Source: Hungateiclostridiaceae bacterium UBA3922 (GTDB lineage Bacteria > Bacillota > Clostridia > Acetivibrionales > DTU013). Taken from it: a DNA stretch of 7,819 nt. Both the position numbers and the translations under genes were made by a program. Every line of letters starts with the position of its first letter. Position 1 is the stretch's first letter. The notes under the pieces are model-generated. The model had not been told where the DNA came from, did not search any database, and saw nothing but the letters and a program-made list of their open reading frames with translations. Where the stretch lies: the NCBI GenBank assembly GCA_002386045.1, contig DGEQ01000056.1:1-7819 (forward strand). The letters are read 5' to 3'. Positions 1 through 6,204 of this stretch are shown one piece after another.

Positions 1-30
1 AACATATCATCGACCGGTCGTTAGTTGGGA

Positions 31-75
31 AAATCTTTCCGGGGACCGGCGTACACGGGCCCGGAAGGATTTTTT
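31..75 (+). terminator. Rho-independent terminator of an upstream gene
   Basis: A 12-bp stem (31-42 with 61-72, one G:U pair) encloses an 18-base loop and is followed by a T run at 70-75. No coding sequence is recognisable in the 30 bases to its left, so the gene it serves lies outside the window. It insulates the sigma factor operon from upstream reading. Its stem is nearly the same as that of the terminator after the anti-sigma gene (2064-2110). Confidence 0.8.
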
Positions 76-87
76 CGTTATTTTCGT

Positions 88-116
88 CCAAACGTTTCGG
101 CAGCCTCGATCGTATT
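88..116 (+). promoter_or_regulatory. Possible ECF-type autoregulated promoter
   Basis: CCAAAC at 88-93 and CGTATT at 111-116 are separated by 17 bases. They resemble the AAC-containing -35 and CGT-containing -10 elements used by many ECF sigma factors. The site lies between the upstream terminator and the sigma gene, where an autoregulated promoter is expected. No convincing sigma-A hexamers fit the same interval. The match is short, so this remains a suggestion. Confidence 0.3.
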
Positions 117-139
117 AGTAGTGAAGGGAGGGAAGCGGT

Positions 140-628
140 TTGAGTTCTTTGTTGCGTACGAATGAAGAACTGATGGAGATCTATAACCGCCATGTGGACA
201 CCGTCTACCGGGTTTGCTTCTTGTACATGAAGAACGTGCCGGATACCGAGGATATGGTACAGAACACATTCATCAGGCTAATGAAGGACAGGACGGTCTT
301 TCGGAGCGAGGAACATGAAAAGGCGTGGCTCATCAGGACGGCTTCGAACCTGTGCAGGGACCACTTCAGGCATTGGTGGTCGAAGACGACAGGTGTGGAC
401 CAGGCCAGGGATACGGCGGTTTACCAGGATTTCAGCATTGACGGATGCCTCGAAAAAGTCCTGGCGCTTCCCTCCAGGATAAAAACTGCCGTGTATTTGT
501 ATTACTATGAAGGATACTCCACGGTGGAAATCGCGAAGATAATGAAAAAAAGCGAGTCCACGGTCAGGGGTTATCTCCATACCGGCAGGAAGCTGCTGAA
601 AATGGAAATGGAAGGTGATTCCGAGTGA
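140..628 (+). CDS. ECF-type RNA polymerase sigma factor
   Basis: This is a sigma-70 family factor of the ECF class: it directs core RNA polymerase to a small set of promoters when released from its anti-sigma partner. At 162 residues it has the usual ECF length and only regions 2 and 4. Region 2 spans about residues 11-80 and includes DTEDMVQNTFIRL (35-47), the -10 recognition helix around KAWLIRTASNLCRDHFR (61-77) and a basic/aromatic end. Region 4 spans about 103-155, with LPSRIKTAVYLYYYEGYSTVEIA and a helix-turn-helix ending in ESTVRGYLHTGRKLL. The start is TTG at 140, chosen because GGGAGG lies about 8 bases upstream and the protein then begins just before region 2. The stop overlaps the next gene's GTG start (GTGA, 625-628), which implies translational coupling with the anti-sigma gene. 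The specific ECF group and regulon cannot be read from sequence alone. Confidence 0.93.
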   Translation: MSSLLRTNEELMEIYNRHVDTVYRVCFLYMKNVPDTEDMVQNTFIRLMKDRTVFRSEEHEKAWLIRTASNLCRDHFRHWWSKTTGVDQARDTAVYQDFSIDGCLEKVLALPSRIKTAVYLYYYEGYSTVEIAKIMKKSESTVRGYLHTGRKLLKMEMEGDSE

Positions 629-2001
629 GGAAGGAAGATCTGAGGAGTTCATTCGATCCGATAAAGCCGGACGAAACGGCAAAGAAGAGGATGCTGGACA
701 ATATACTGAACAGCGTCGGCGAGAGTGCCGGAGATGATGCCGGGAACCGCAGGGCGCATTACATGGGCCGCAGGGCATATTACATCAGAGCGATATCCGC
801 ATTTGCCGCAGTTGCCGTGGTAGCGGCGGGAGTGCTCATGTACGGCTCTTTGTGGAAAGGTAAAAACCTGCCACCGGGGAATCTCCCGGGAGTGATGACG
901 GACCAGGCCGCCGGTATGGGCAGGGAGGATGCGGTCGCACCGCTCCTGGACCAGTTCAGGATCGACGACAGGCACTATATCCTGCTTACGGATGACCTGC
1001 GCAAAGAATTCGGGCTGCCCGATACGATAAGCGACGGCGATATAGGGGAGAAGATCACAGACATAAGTGTCAGCCCGGATGAAAGGCTCATAGGACGCGA
1101 GGTTTTCAGGTATGTCCCGGCCGGTTGCGACGCGGTCGTTGCGGTAAAGGGCGATGACGGGTACAGTCTGTTCAGGTTTTTCGTGTTCGAAAGTTACAAC
1201 AACAACCAGGACGAAGATGCCGCAAAATACCTGGAACTGTACGGGATAAAAAGTGCGGACGATATAGCGAAAGTCGTGTTCATCGGGCATTCGGAACGCA
1301 GCAAGCTGCAGGGCATCCCGGACATCAGGGCTGAACTGACCGACAGGGACGATATCGCGGCATTCTATGGATTCTATTCCGTACTGGAGAACAGCAGCGA
1401 CAAGTATTTCGACAGGCTGTTCAATTTCGGCGGGTCCGGCGGGACGACGTCTTCCGGCCATTCCATAGAGATCGATATAGCCGGGCGGGAGAGGATGGCT
1501 GCCGCCGAGTCGTTGCCGAATGGTACGGTGCCGCCGGATGCCGTCGGGCCGGATGCAGTAGTCGAGGGAAGCACCGGGTCCGGCGCGGCCGGTCCCGGGA
1601 TCGGTTACGGATCCGACATGCCGATGGAGATCGCGCCCGTTGCACCGGCAAGGACTGAGCCCGTTGCGGATCTGCCCATGAGGGCAGACGATACGGCTGT
1701 TGCGTACCCGGTTCCGGCAGATACGCCGGTTTCTGCAAGCACCCCGGTTTCGAACAGCAATGCGGCATCGTCCGGCCCGTCGACAGGCATAATAATGGAC
1801 ACGGGCGACGGAACGACCGGGTCGGTACAGGGCAGCACAGGCGCAGCGGCAAATGCGCTGAATGACCCGGTAACTATAAGGATATACAACAAAAACGGCG
1901 TATATTTCGATTCCGTATATTACAGGAACATCGGCTTCATCAACAGGTACGAGGTAAATGAAAGGTTTGCGGCGTTCCTCAGTGAAAAGGGAGCTGTGTA
2001 A
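625..2001 (+). CDS. Membrane anti-sigma-like protein with long low-complexity insert
   Basis: This is probably the anti-sigma factor for the overlapping ECF gene. Residues 1-30 (MRKEDLRSSFDPIKPDETAK and following) match the short cytoplasmic F-x-x-I-x-P...K-x-x-ML-x-x-I pattern seen in Bacillota anti-sigma proteins that lack zinc. There is no HxxxCxxC motif and the only cysteine is residue 168. A basic patch (RRAHYMGRR) precedes one membrane helix at about 56-74, which puts the C-terminus outside. The outer part has a folded section (about 105-265, many acidic and aromatic residues), a Gly/Pro/Ala/Ser/Thr-rich stretch (about 270-410), and a final folded segment (DPVTIRIYNKNGVYFDSVYY onward, 414-455). 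The GTG start at 625 is supported by GGAAGG about 10 bases upstream and by the 4-base overlap. The anti-sigma role is inferred from position and topology; what it senses is unknown. Confidence 0.78.
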   Translation: MRKEDLRSSFDPIKPDETAKKRMLDNILNSVGESAGDDAGNRRAHYMGRRAYYIRAISAFAAVAVVAAGVLMYGSLWKGKNLPPGNLPGVMTDQAAGMGREDAVAPLLDQFRIDDRHYILLTDDLRKEFGLPDTISDGDIGEKITDISVSPDERLIGREVFRYVPAGCDAVVAVKGDDGYSLFRFFVFESYNNNQDEDAAKYLELYGIKSADDIAKVVFIGHSERSKLQGIPDIRAELTDRDDIAAFYGFYSVLENSSDKYFDRLFNFGGSGGTTSSGHSIEIDIAGRERMAAAESLPNGTVPPDAVGPDAVVEGSTGSGAAGPGIGYGSDMPMEIAPVAPARTEPVADLPMRADDTAVAYPVPADTPVSASTPVSNSNAASSGPSTGIIMDTGDGTTGSVQGSTGAAANALNDPVTIRIYNKNGVYFDSVYYRNIGFINRYEVNERFAAFLSEKGAV

Positions 2002-2063
2002 AACCGTGCCAGGTATATCGGCCGGCTATTTGCGGCCATGATGCCGAAGTATGACGATCCTGA

Positions 2064-2110
2064 AAATCCTTCCGGTAACTGCGCTTGCACGATGCCGGAG
2101 GGATTTTTTT
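2064..2110 (+). terminator. Rho-independent terminator of the sigma/anti-sigma operon
   Basis: A 12-bp stem (2064-2075 with 2095-2106, one G:U pair) has a 19-base loop and is followed by seven T residues (2104-2110). It lies 62 bases after the anti-sigma stop codon and closes the operon. Confidence 0.88.
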
Positions 2111-2117
2111 CAGGCGG

Positions 2118-2133
2118 CCGGTCAACTGACCGG
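2118..2133. promoter_or_regulatory. 16-bp palindrome, possible operator
   Basis: CCGGTCAACTGACCGG is two perfect 7-base inverted arms around AC. A related half-site, CCGGTGA, follows at 2142-2148. The palindrome ends about 50 bases before the -10 element of the nucleoside hydrolase promoter. It could bind a dimeric regulator acting from upstream. It has no T run and is not a terminator. No regulator for it can be named. Confidence 0.35.
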
Positions 2134-2159
2134 AAGAACGGCCGGTGAGTCCTGCACAC

Positions 2160-2188
2160 TGTTTATATGCCGGCCGATGTGTTATAAT
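2160..2188 (+). promoter_or_regulatory. Extended -10 promoter for the nucleoside hydrolase gene
   Basis: TGTTATAAT at 2180-2188 is a perfect extended -10 (TGn plus consensus TATAAT). The -35 position (TGTTTA, 2160-2165, 17-base spacer) is poor, as is usual for extended -10 promoters. Transcription would start near 2195, giving a leader of about 50 bases before the ATG at 2246. Confidence 0.6.
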
Positions 2189-2245
2189 GATTCCAGCGAC
2201 ATCCGCAGGGAGAATTTTCAGGCGCAGGCCGCGGAGGGAGAAACG

Positions 2246-2434
2246 ATGCTGGAGTACGATGTTCCCGGGTACAAGAAGCTGAGAGTCATAGTCGGTACTG
2301 ATGCCGCATGTGAGGCGGACGATCCGTTCGCGATAGCGCATGCGCTCATGTGCCGCAAATTCGATGTGAGGGCTATATTCGCCGAACAATTCGGGGGCCG
2401 GAAACGACCAAAAAGAGCTATGATGAGATCATGA
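2246..2434 (+). CDS. Nucleoside hydrolase, N-terminal fragment
   Basis: This is the product read directly from the good ribosome binding site at 2233-2240. It keeps the Asp-rich substrate and metal binding loop (residues 19-26). After residue 50 it runs into an unrelated basic tail (GRKRPKRAMMRS) because of the frameshift at 2393-2397, and stops at 2432-2434. A 62-residue fragment would not be an active hydrolase. Open frame upstream of 2246 (to 2051) overlaps the terminator and promoter and is not coding. Confidence 0.6.
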   Translation: MLEYDVPGYKKLRVIVGTDAACEADDPFAIAHALMCRKFDVRAIFAEQFGGRKRPKRAMMRS

Positions 2435-3147
2435 CAGTCCTGGACGCCATGGACATATCGGTCCCGGTTTACATGGGAGAAGAGGGAAAGCTCTCCGAAA
2501 TCCAGGGCAATGATATATCCCCTGCTTCGAAGTTCCTGGTCGAAGAAGCGATGCGGGATGATGGCAAACCGCTGTTTGTACTGTGCCTGGGAGCAATAAC
2601 GAATGTGGCGTCCGCGATAAGGGAAGCTCCGGAGATAATCCCGAGGATGACCGTCGTCTGGATCGGCGGCCATGGATATGAAACAGTTACTCCGGATTTT
2701 CGCGAATTCAACTCAGGGAATGATATCGATGCTGCTAATCTTGTAGTTTCAAGCGGAGTGGGATTATGGCAGATACCCTCCAATGTTTACGGATCGATGC
2801 GCATCAGCCTTGCGGAGATACAGCACAGGATATACCCTTGCGGGAAGATCGGCAGGCACCTGTTTGAAAACATGGTGAAATATAACATGTCAGAACATGC
2901 CGGGTGGACGCCCGGCGAAAGCTGGGCCCTGGGCGACAACCCGGCCGTCGGGGTGGCGATGGACCAGAACTGCGGCACCTATGTATACCGCGAAGCCCCG
3001 ATCTTCAATGAGGACACCACCTACACCTTCAAAGCAGGCAGACCGAAGATCAGGGTGTATACTTCCATAAACTCCAGGTTCATATTTGAGGATCTCATAA
3101 GCAAGCTGCAGCTAAACTACGGGCCCGGCAGCGGCAAGCAGGCGTGA
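2350..3147 (+). CDS. Nucleoside hydrolase, C-terminal fragment
   Basis: This open frame holds most of the hydrolase fold but lacks the N-terminal Asp cluster. Family-like sequence begins at about 2395 (GPETTKKSYDEIMTVLDAM). The first 15 residues after ATG 2350 are the wrong-frame reading of the N-terminal segment and look unlike the family. No ribosome binding site precedes 2350, so separate translation is unlikely. Confidence 0.6.
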   Translation: MPQIRCEGYIRRTIRGPETTKKSYDEIMTVLDAMDISVPVYMGEEGKLSEIQGNDISPASKFLVEEAMRDDGKPLFVLCLGAITNVASAIREAPEIIPRMTVVWIGGHGYETVTPDFREFNSGNDIDAANLVVSSGVGLWQIPSNVYGSMRISLAEIQHRIYPCGKIGRHLFENMVKYNMSEHAGWTPGESWALGDNPAVGVAMDQNCGTYVYREAPIFNEDTTYTFKAGRPKIRVYTSINSRFIFEDLISKLQLNYGPGSGKQA

Positions 3148-3286
3148 TCCCGGGGCAGGGCTGCGGGTGGTGCCTGATGCACGCATACGTGATGTGCTGT
3201 TACAGGTATGCTGATATGTATATCCAACGGCAAGTACCGGCCCGTACATGGTGCCGGGAAGACAATAATATCCGGGAGGTCAGGAT

Positions 3287-5026
3287 ATGCAGGACAACGG
3301 GACCGGACGGTCATACAGGCATGTCGTTTCGGGGACGGTGACAGGCAGGTACGAGGTGCCCGACTACCCCGAATGGGCGCACAATGCTGTTTTCTATCAG
3401 ATCTATCCCCAGAGTTTCTATGATTCGGACGGAGACGGCATCGGGGACCTGCAGGGCATAATTCAGAAGCTGGATTATGTGAAGAGCCTCGGCGTCGACG
3501 CCATCTGGATAAACCCGTTTTTCGAATCGCCGTTCCACGACGCAGGATATGATATTTCAGACTATTACAGGGTCGCGCCGAGGTACGGTACGAACGGGGA
3601 TGCCCGGATGCTTTTCGAAGAAGCCCACAAAAGGGGCATAAGGGTCCTTTTTGATTTCGTTGCCAGTTACACCTCCATCGAACACGAGTGGTTCAAAGAG
3701 TCCGGCAGACAGGAGAAAAACAGGTACTCCAACTGGTACATATGGACAGACGGCACCTGGGCGCCGGTGCCCGAAGAACTGAAGGACAGGTTCATACAGG
3801 GTTATGCAAGACGTGACGGGCAGTTCATGAGGAATTTTTACTGGTGCCAGCCGGCGCTGAATTACGGATTTGAACACCCGGACCCTGCATATCCGTGGCA
3901 GCTTCCGACCGACCACCCCGATGTGCTTGCCATGAGGGAAGAGATGAAAAATGTGGTGAGATTCTGGCTGGACCTCGGTGCTGACGGCTTCAGGGCCGAT
4001 ATGGCGGGCGCTCTGACCAAGCACACGCGATACAGGGGAGACGGCCGGTCCGGCGCAAATAAGCTCTCCGGTACCCAGACTTTCTGGAGGGAGATACGGG
4101 AGATCCTGGACCGGGAATACCCGGGCTCCTTCATGATAGCGGAATGGTCGCATCCCGTATCCGCCGTGGCAGGCGGATTCCATGCGGACTTCTATCACTG
4201 GTTCAGCGGCTACAACGACCTTTTCCAGAAAGAAAGCTGGAGGATACTAAACGGGCTTTCAGAGGGACACAGCTTTTTTGACGCGGAAGGGAAGGGGAAC
4301 ATCGCGGGGTTCCTGGAAGGTTACATGCAGCAGTATGAAGCTGTAAAAGGCAGGGGCTTCGTCTGCATCCCCGTAGGGAACCACGATGTTGCCAGGATAA
4401 ATATCAGGCGTTCAGCCAGGGAACTGGAAATGATTTTCGCGTTCTCGCTGACCCTTCCGGGCATGCCCTTCATATACTATGGAAACGAGATCGGTATGAG
4501 GCAGCTCCACGGACTGCCCCATGTGGAAGGCGCATACGGGCCCAGGGCGGGCGCACGCTCGCCGATGCAGTGGAAAAAGGGACCGAATGCAGGGTTTTCG
4601 GCAGCACCCGCCGACAAACTGTACCTTCCTGTAGATCCGACCGATGATCACCCCAACGTGGAAGACCAGGAAAATGACCCGGATTCGCTGCTCAACAGGG
4701 TAAGGGAGCTGATCGCTATGAGAAAACGGCACAAGGCGCTTTCTGCCCATGCAGAATTCGTTCCCCTGTATGCGGTGGAAAACGAGTATCCTTTCATATA
4801 TGCCCGCGCCGCTGACGAAGAAGTGATACTTGTGGTGCTCAACCCCTCAGGGCAGGAAAGGCGGGCAGAATTCACCAGCAATCTCCGGATCGCCGGCAGG
4901 AGACTGATCGCCGGAGACGAGATCAGTATGGGATCCGCCGGCAGTAGGATTTCCGTAACAGTACCGCCGGTGACCTATTCGATTTACATAATGCAGGCCA
5001 GGCACGACAGCCAGCCGGTCATCTGA
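3287..5026 (+). CDS. GH13 alpha-glucosidase / trehalose-synthase-like glycoside hydrolase
   Basis: This is a cytoplasmic alpha-amylase superfamily (GH13) enzyme of 579 residues that would hydrolyse or transfer alpha-glucosyl units of small sugars. FYQIYPQSFYDSDGDGIGDL (36-55) carries the Asp-rich loop typical of the oligo-1,6-glucosidase and trehalose synthase branch. The catalytic set is present: nucleophile D238 in GFRADMAG, acid/base E286 in IAEWSHP, and transition-state stabiliser D367 in PVGNHDVAR. R236 and H366 are also kept. Region I is unusual: D123-FVASY-TS, with Tyr128 where the family has His. The barrel ends near residue 480; a beta-sandwich C domain follows (about 485-570). There is no signal peptide. 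ATG 3287 is supported by GGGAGGT at 3274-3280. It lies 139 bases after the nucleoside hydrolase gene with no clear terminator between, so co-transcription is possible. The exact substrate and product cannot be assigned. Confidence 0.9.
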   Translation: MQDNGTGRSYRHVVSGTVTGRYEVPDYPEWAHNAVFYQIYPQSFYDSDGDGIGDLQGIIQKLDYVKSLGVDAIWINPFFESPFHDAGYDISDYYRVAPRYGTNGDARMLFEEAHKRGIRVLFDFVASYTSIEHEWFKESGRQEKNRYSNWYIWTDGTWAPVPEELKDRFIQGYARRDGQFMRNFYWCQPALNYGFEHPDPAYPWQLPTDHPDVLAMREEMKNVVRFWLDLGADGFRADMAGALTKHTRYRGDGRSGANKLSGTQTFWREIREILDREYPGSFMIAEWSHPVSAVAGGFHADFYHWFSGYNDLFQKESWRILNGLSEGHSFFDAEGKGNIAGFLEGYMQQYEAVKGRGFVCIPVGNHDVARINIRRSARELEMIFAFSLTLPGMPFIYYGNEIGMRQLHGLPHVEGAYGPRAGARSPMQWKKGPNAGFSAAPADKLYLPVDPTDDHPNVEDQENDPDSLLNRVRELIAMRKRHKALSAHAEFVPLYAVENEYPFIYARAADEEVILVVLNPSGQERRAEFTSNLRIAGRRLIAGDEISMGSAGSRISVTVPPVTYSIYIMQARHDSQPVI

Positions 5027-5043
5027 GCACACCCTGTACTGCC

Positions 5044-5071
5044 GTTCCGATGGTTTGCCTCTCATCGGGAC
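5044..5071 (+). terminator. Hairpin after the GH13 gene, weak terminator candidate
   Basis: A 9-bp stem (5044-5052 with 5063-5071, one G:U pair) with a 10-base loop begins 17 bases after the GH13 stop codon. Only a poor T tract follows (CGTTCTG), so it may slow or partly stop transcription, or protect the 3' end of the mRNA. Confidence 0.3.
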
Positions 5072-5156
5072 CGTTCTGCAGGATGACAGGTTCGTGGGCC
5101 GGGTGGAAGCGGCTGCCGATAAAAAGACATGTACTTCGACTGACTGCCTCACATGG

Positions 5157-5165
5157 TGTTATATT
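5157..5165 (+). promoter_or_regulatory. Extended -10 promoter for the WrbA-type gene
   Basis: TGTTATATT at 5157-5165 fits TGn plus a five-of-six TATAAT. It lies in the AT-rich stretch just before the flavodoxin-like gene, in sharp contrast with the GC-rich sequence before it. No good -35 hexamer is present. The leader would be about 70 bases. Confidence 0.45.
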
Positions 5166-5241
5166 AAGTTAATTATACGGAATAATGGGTAATAGTTAAG
5201 TAATTACAGGAAGGATAAGTTTTGATAAAGGAGTGATACAT

Positions 5242-5865
5242 GTGAGTAAAGTGAGGCTTGCAGTCATTTACTATAGCATGGGCGGAACCAATTACCAGAT
5301 GGCCAGGTGGGCTGCCGAGGCAGCAGAAGAGGCAGGTGCCGAGGTGAGGTTACGGAAGGTGCGCGAACTTGCGCCGCAGTCCGTGATCGACAGCAGCCCT
5401 GCCTGGAAGGCGCATGTCGAGGCCACGAAGGATATTCCCGAGGCTGAGTCCGACGACCTCGAGTGGGCTGACGCGATAATTTTCAGCACACCGACCCGTT
5501 TCGGGAACATCGCGTCACAGATGAAACAGTTCCTGGATATGCAGGGTGGACTCTGGGCACAGGGCAAAACGGCGAACAAAGTCGTGAGCGCAATGTCGTC
5601 CGCTCAGAACCCGCATGGCGGACAGGAGGCAACCATATTGTCCATATACACATCGATGTTCCACTGGGGAGCGATCGTAGCGGCGCCCGGTTATACGGAC
5701 CCGGTGGTCTTCGGGGCCGGAGGGAATCCTTACGGAACGAGCGTGACGGTTGGACAGGACGGCAATATGGTCGGCGATATCAAAGCCATTGAGGCCGCCG
5801 TGAAACACCAGGCAAAGCGGACCGTCACCGTTGCACAGTGGGTCAAAAACGGAAAGGCAGGCTGA
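5242..5865 (+). CDS. wrbA: WrbA-type NAD(P)H:quinone oxidoreductase (flavodoxin fold)
   Basis: This is an FMN-binding, flavodoxin-like oxidoreductase of 207 residues, close to the usual WrbA length. The family reduces quinones by two electrons with NAD(P)H, which avoids semiquinone radicals during oxidative stress; it acts in the cytoplasm as a tetramer. The FMN phosphate loop is YYSMGGTNYQMA (10-21). The family signature PTRFGNIASQMKQFLD (84-99), GGLW (102-105) and HGGQEAT (125-131) contact the flavin and build the active site. The final helix runs to the C-terminus. I place the start at GTG 5242, because AAAGGAG (5227-5233) lies 8 bases before it; the in-frame GTG at 5233 is part of that ribosome binding site. 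The gene has its own promoter and a strong terminator, so it is probably monocistronic. Some family members use other flavin substrates, so the exact acceptor is uncertain. Confidence 0.92.
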   Translation: MSKVRLAVIYYSMGGTNYQMARWAAEAAEEAGAEVRLRKVRELAPQSVIDSSPAWKAHVEATKDIPEAESDDLEWADAIIFSTPTRFGNIASQMKQFLDMQGGLWAQGKTANKVVSAMSSAQNPHGGQEATILSIYTSMFHWGAIVAAPGYTDPVVFGAGGNPYGTSVTVGQDGNMVGDIKAIEAAVKHQAKRTVTVAQWVKNGKAG

Positions 5866-5895
5866 TATCCTGTAGAAGGCTACTCAGACAGACAG

Positions 5896-5936
5896 GCGGC
5901 AGAACGGCTGGAAAGCCGGTCCTGCCGCTTTGTTTT
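5896..5936 (+). terminator. Rho-independent terminator of the WrbA-type gene
   Basis: GCGGCAG (5896-5902) pairs with CTGCCGC (5922-5928), and an inner ACGGCT/AGCCGGT stem continues after a small bulge around a GGAA tetraloop. TTTGTTTT follows (5929-5936). It begins 31 bases after the stop codon. Confidence 0.88.
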
Positions 5937-6066
5937 GTAATGAGACTTCCTGGCCGTCGACGGCCTGCCCGAGTACTTCTTAAGCCAGCGAACAAGGACA
6001 TTACTAATGAATATTGTCCATTTATCCGGCGATTTTTTTCGTTTTCTTGCCTTTCTTCAAATTTCG

Positions 6067-6096
6067 TTGATATCCGGTCAGGGTTTCAGTTATTAT
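6067..6096 (+). promoter_or_regulatory. Sigma-A-like promoter for the OFA transporter
   Basis: TTGATA (6067-6072) and TATTAT (6091-6096), each five of six to consensus, are separated by 18 bases. Transcription would start near 6103, giving a leader of about 100 bases. GGTCAGG occurs in the spacer and again just after the -10, which could mark regulator half-sites overlapping the polymerase site. Confidence 0.55.
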
Positions 6097-6181
6097 TTGG
6101 TCAGGCGGCATTGTGCCGGAACAAGCAGCAGTCGTACCTTTTTCATTAACGTCACAAAAGAGTCATGATTCGCGGCAAAAT

Positions 6182-6193
6182 TTTCATATGAAA
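6182..6193. repeat. 12-bp palindrome overlapping the transporter's ribosome binding site
   Basis: TTTCATATGAAA is a perfect palindrome whose right arm runs into AAAGGA (6191-6196), the ribosome binding site of the transporter gene. CATATG recurs at 6203-6208 across the start codon. It could be an operator, or the arms could hide the ribosome binding site by pairing between RNA segments. It may also be chance in AT-rich DNA. Confidence 0.35.
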
Positions 6194-6204
6194 GGATGCG
6201 TCAT

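Larger units (their letters stand above)
2246..3147 (+). pseudogene. Nucleoside hydrolase, frameshifted (N- and C-terminal parts in different frames)
   Basis: Read across a one-base shift, this is a nucleoside hydrolase of about 300 residues, an enzyme that splits nucleosides into ribose and free base for salvage. The N-terminal part (from ATG 2246, with GGAGGGAG 5 bases upstream) has VIVGTDAACEADDPFAIAHAL; D19, E23, D25 and D26 form the metal and ribose binding cluster. The C-terminal part carries VVWIGGHGYE, EFNSGNDIDAAN (154-165 in restored numbering), LWQIPSNVYG, GDNP (D231) and a typical end, RVYTSINSRFIFEDLISKLQLNYG. The reading frame changes at the G run 2393-2397: five Gs are present, and six would restore one continuous frame. 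Without the shift, reading stops at 2434. Both halves are otherwise intact and free of other stops, so the break is either recent or a base-calling error. No signal peptide is seen, so it would act in the cytoplasm. The natural substrate is not predictable. Confidence 0.82.
5937..6204 (+). other. Non-coding leader region of the OFA transporter gene
   Basis: Between the terminator at 5936 and the transporter start there is AT-rich DNA with T-rich stretches (around 6031-6064) and no convincing gene. The open frames crossing it begin inside the WrbA-type gene or lack ribosome binding sites. It contains a promoter (6067-6096), two GGTCAGG direct repeats 23 bases apart (6076 and 6099), a small hairpin (CGGCA/TGCCG with a 3-base loop, about 6107-6119) and a 12-bp palindrome touching the ribosome binding site (6182-6193). 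I do not recognise a known riboswitch. Confidence 0.5.

Noticed and set aside
11..20. CGACCGGTCG palindrome at the left edge as an attachment or regulatory site
   Set aside because: It is a short 10-base palindrome with no neighbouring gene to interpret; nothing else supports a site.
649..1461. Long minus-strand open frame (270 residues) opposite the anti-sigma gene
   Set aside because: It lies wholly opposite a gene with supported start, overlap and topology, shows no recognisable motif and has no ribosome binding site; it is a by-product of GC-rich codon use.
1530..1850. Tandem DNA repeats in the anti-sigma low-complexity region
   Set aside because: Short motifs recur (such as GCCCGTTGC and CCGGATGC), but spacing is irregular and there is no true tandem unit; it is compositional bias.
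2390..2416. Programmed -1 ribosomal frameshifting in the nucleoside hydrolase
   Set aside because: C GGG GGC and A AAA AGA are not good slippery heptamers, no ribosome binding-like stimulator lies at the usual distance, and no strong downstream hairpin is visible. Mutation or base-calling error is simpler.
3144..3341. Small open frame in the gap between the nucleoside hydrolase and GH13 genes
   Set aside because: It overlaps the GH13 start and ribosome binding site, has no clear ribosome binding site and shows no family resemblance.
3557..4198. Minus-strand open frame opposite the GH13 gene
   Set aside because: The plus strand here encodes conserved GH13 motifs including the nucleophile region; the minus-strand product has no recognisable family.
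5838..6149. Possible small gene spanning the WrbA end and the downstream gap
   Set aside because: It would start inside the WrbA gene, read through a strong terminator and the transporter promoter, and has no ribosome binding site.
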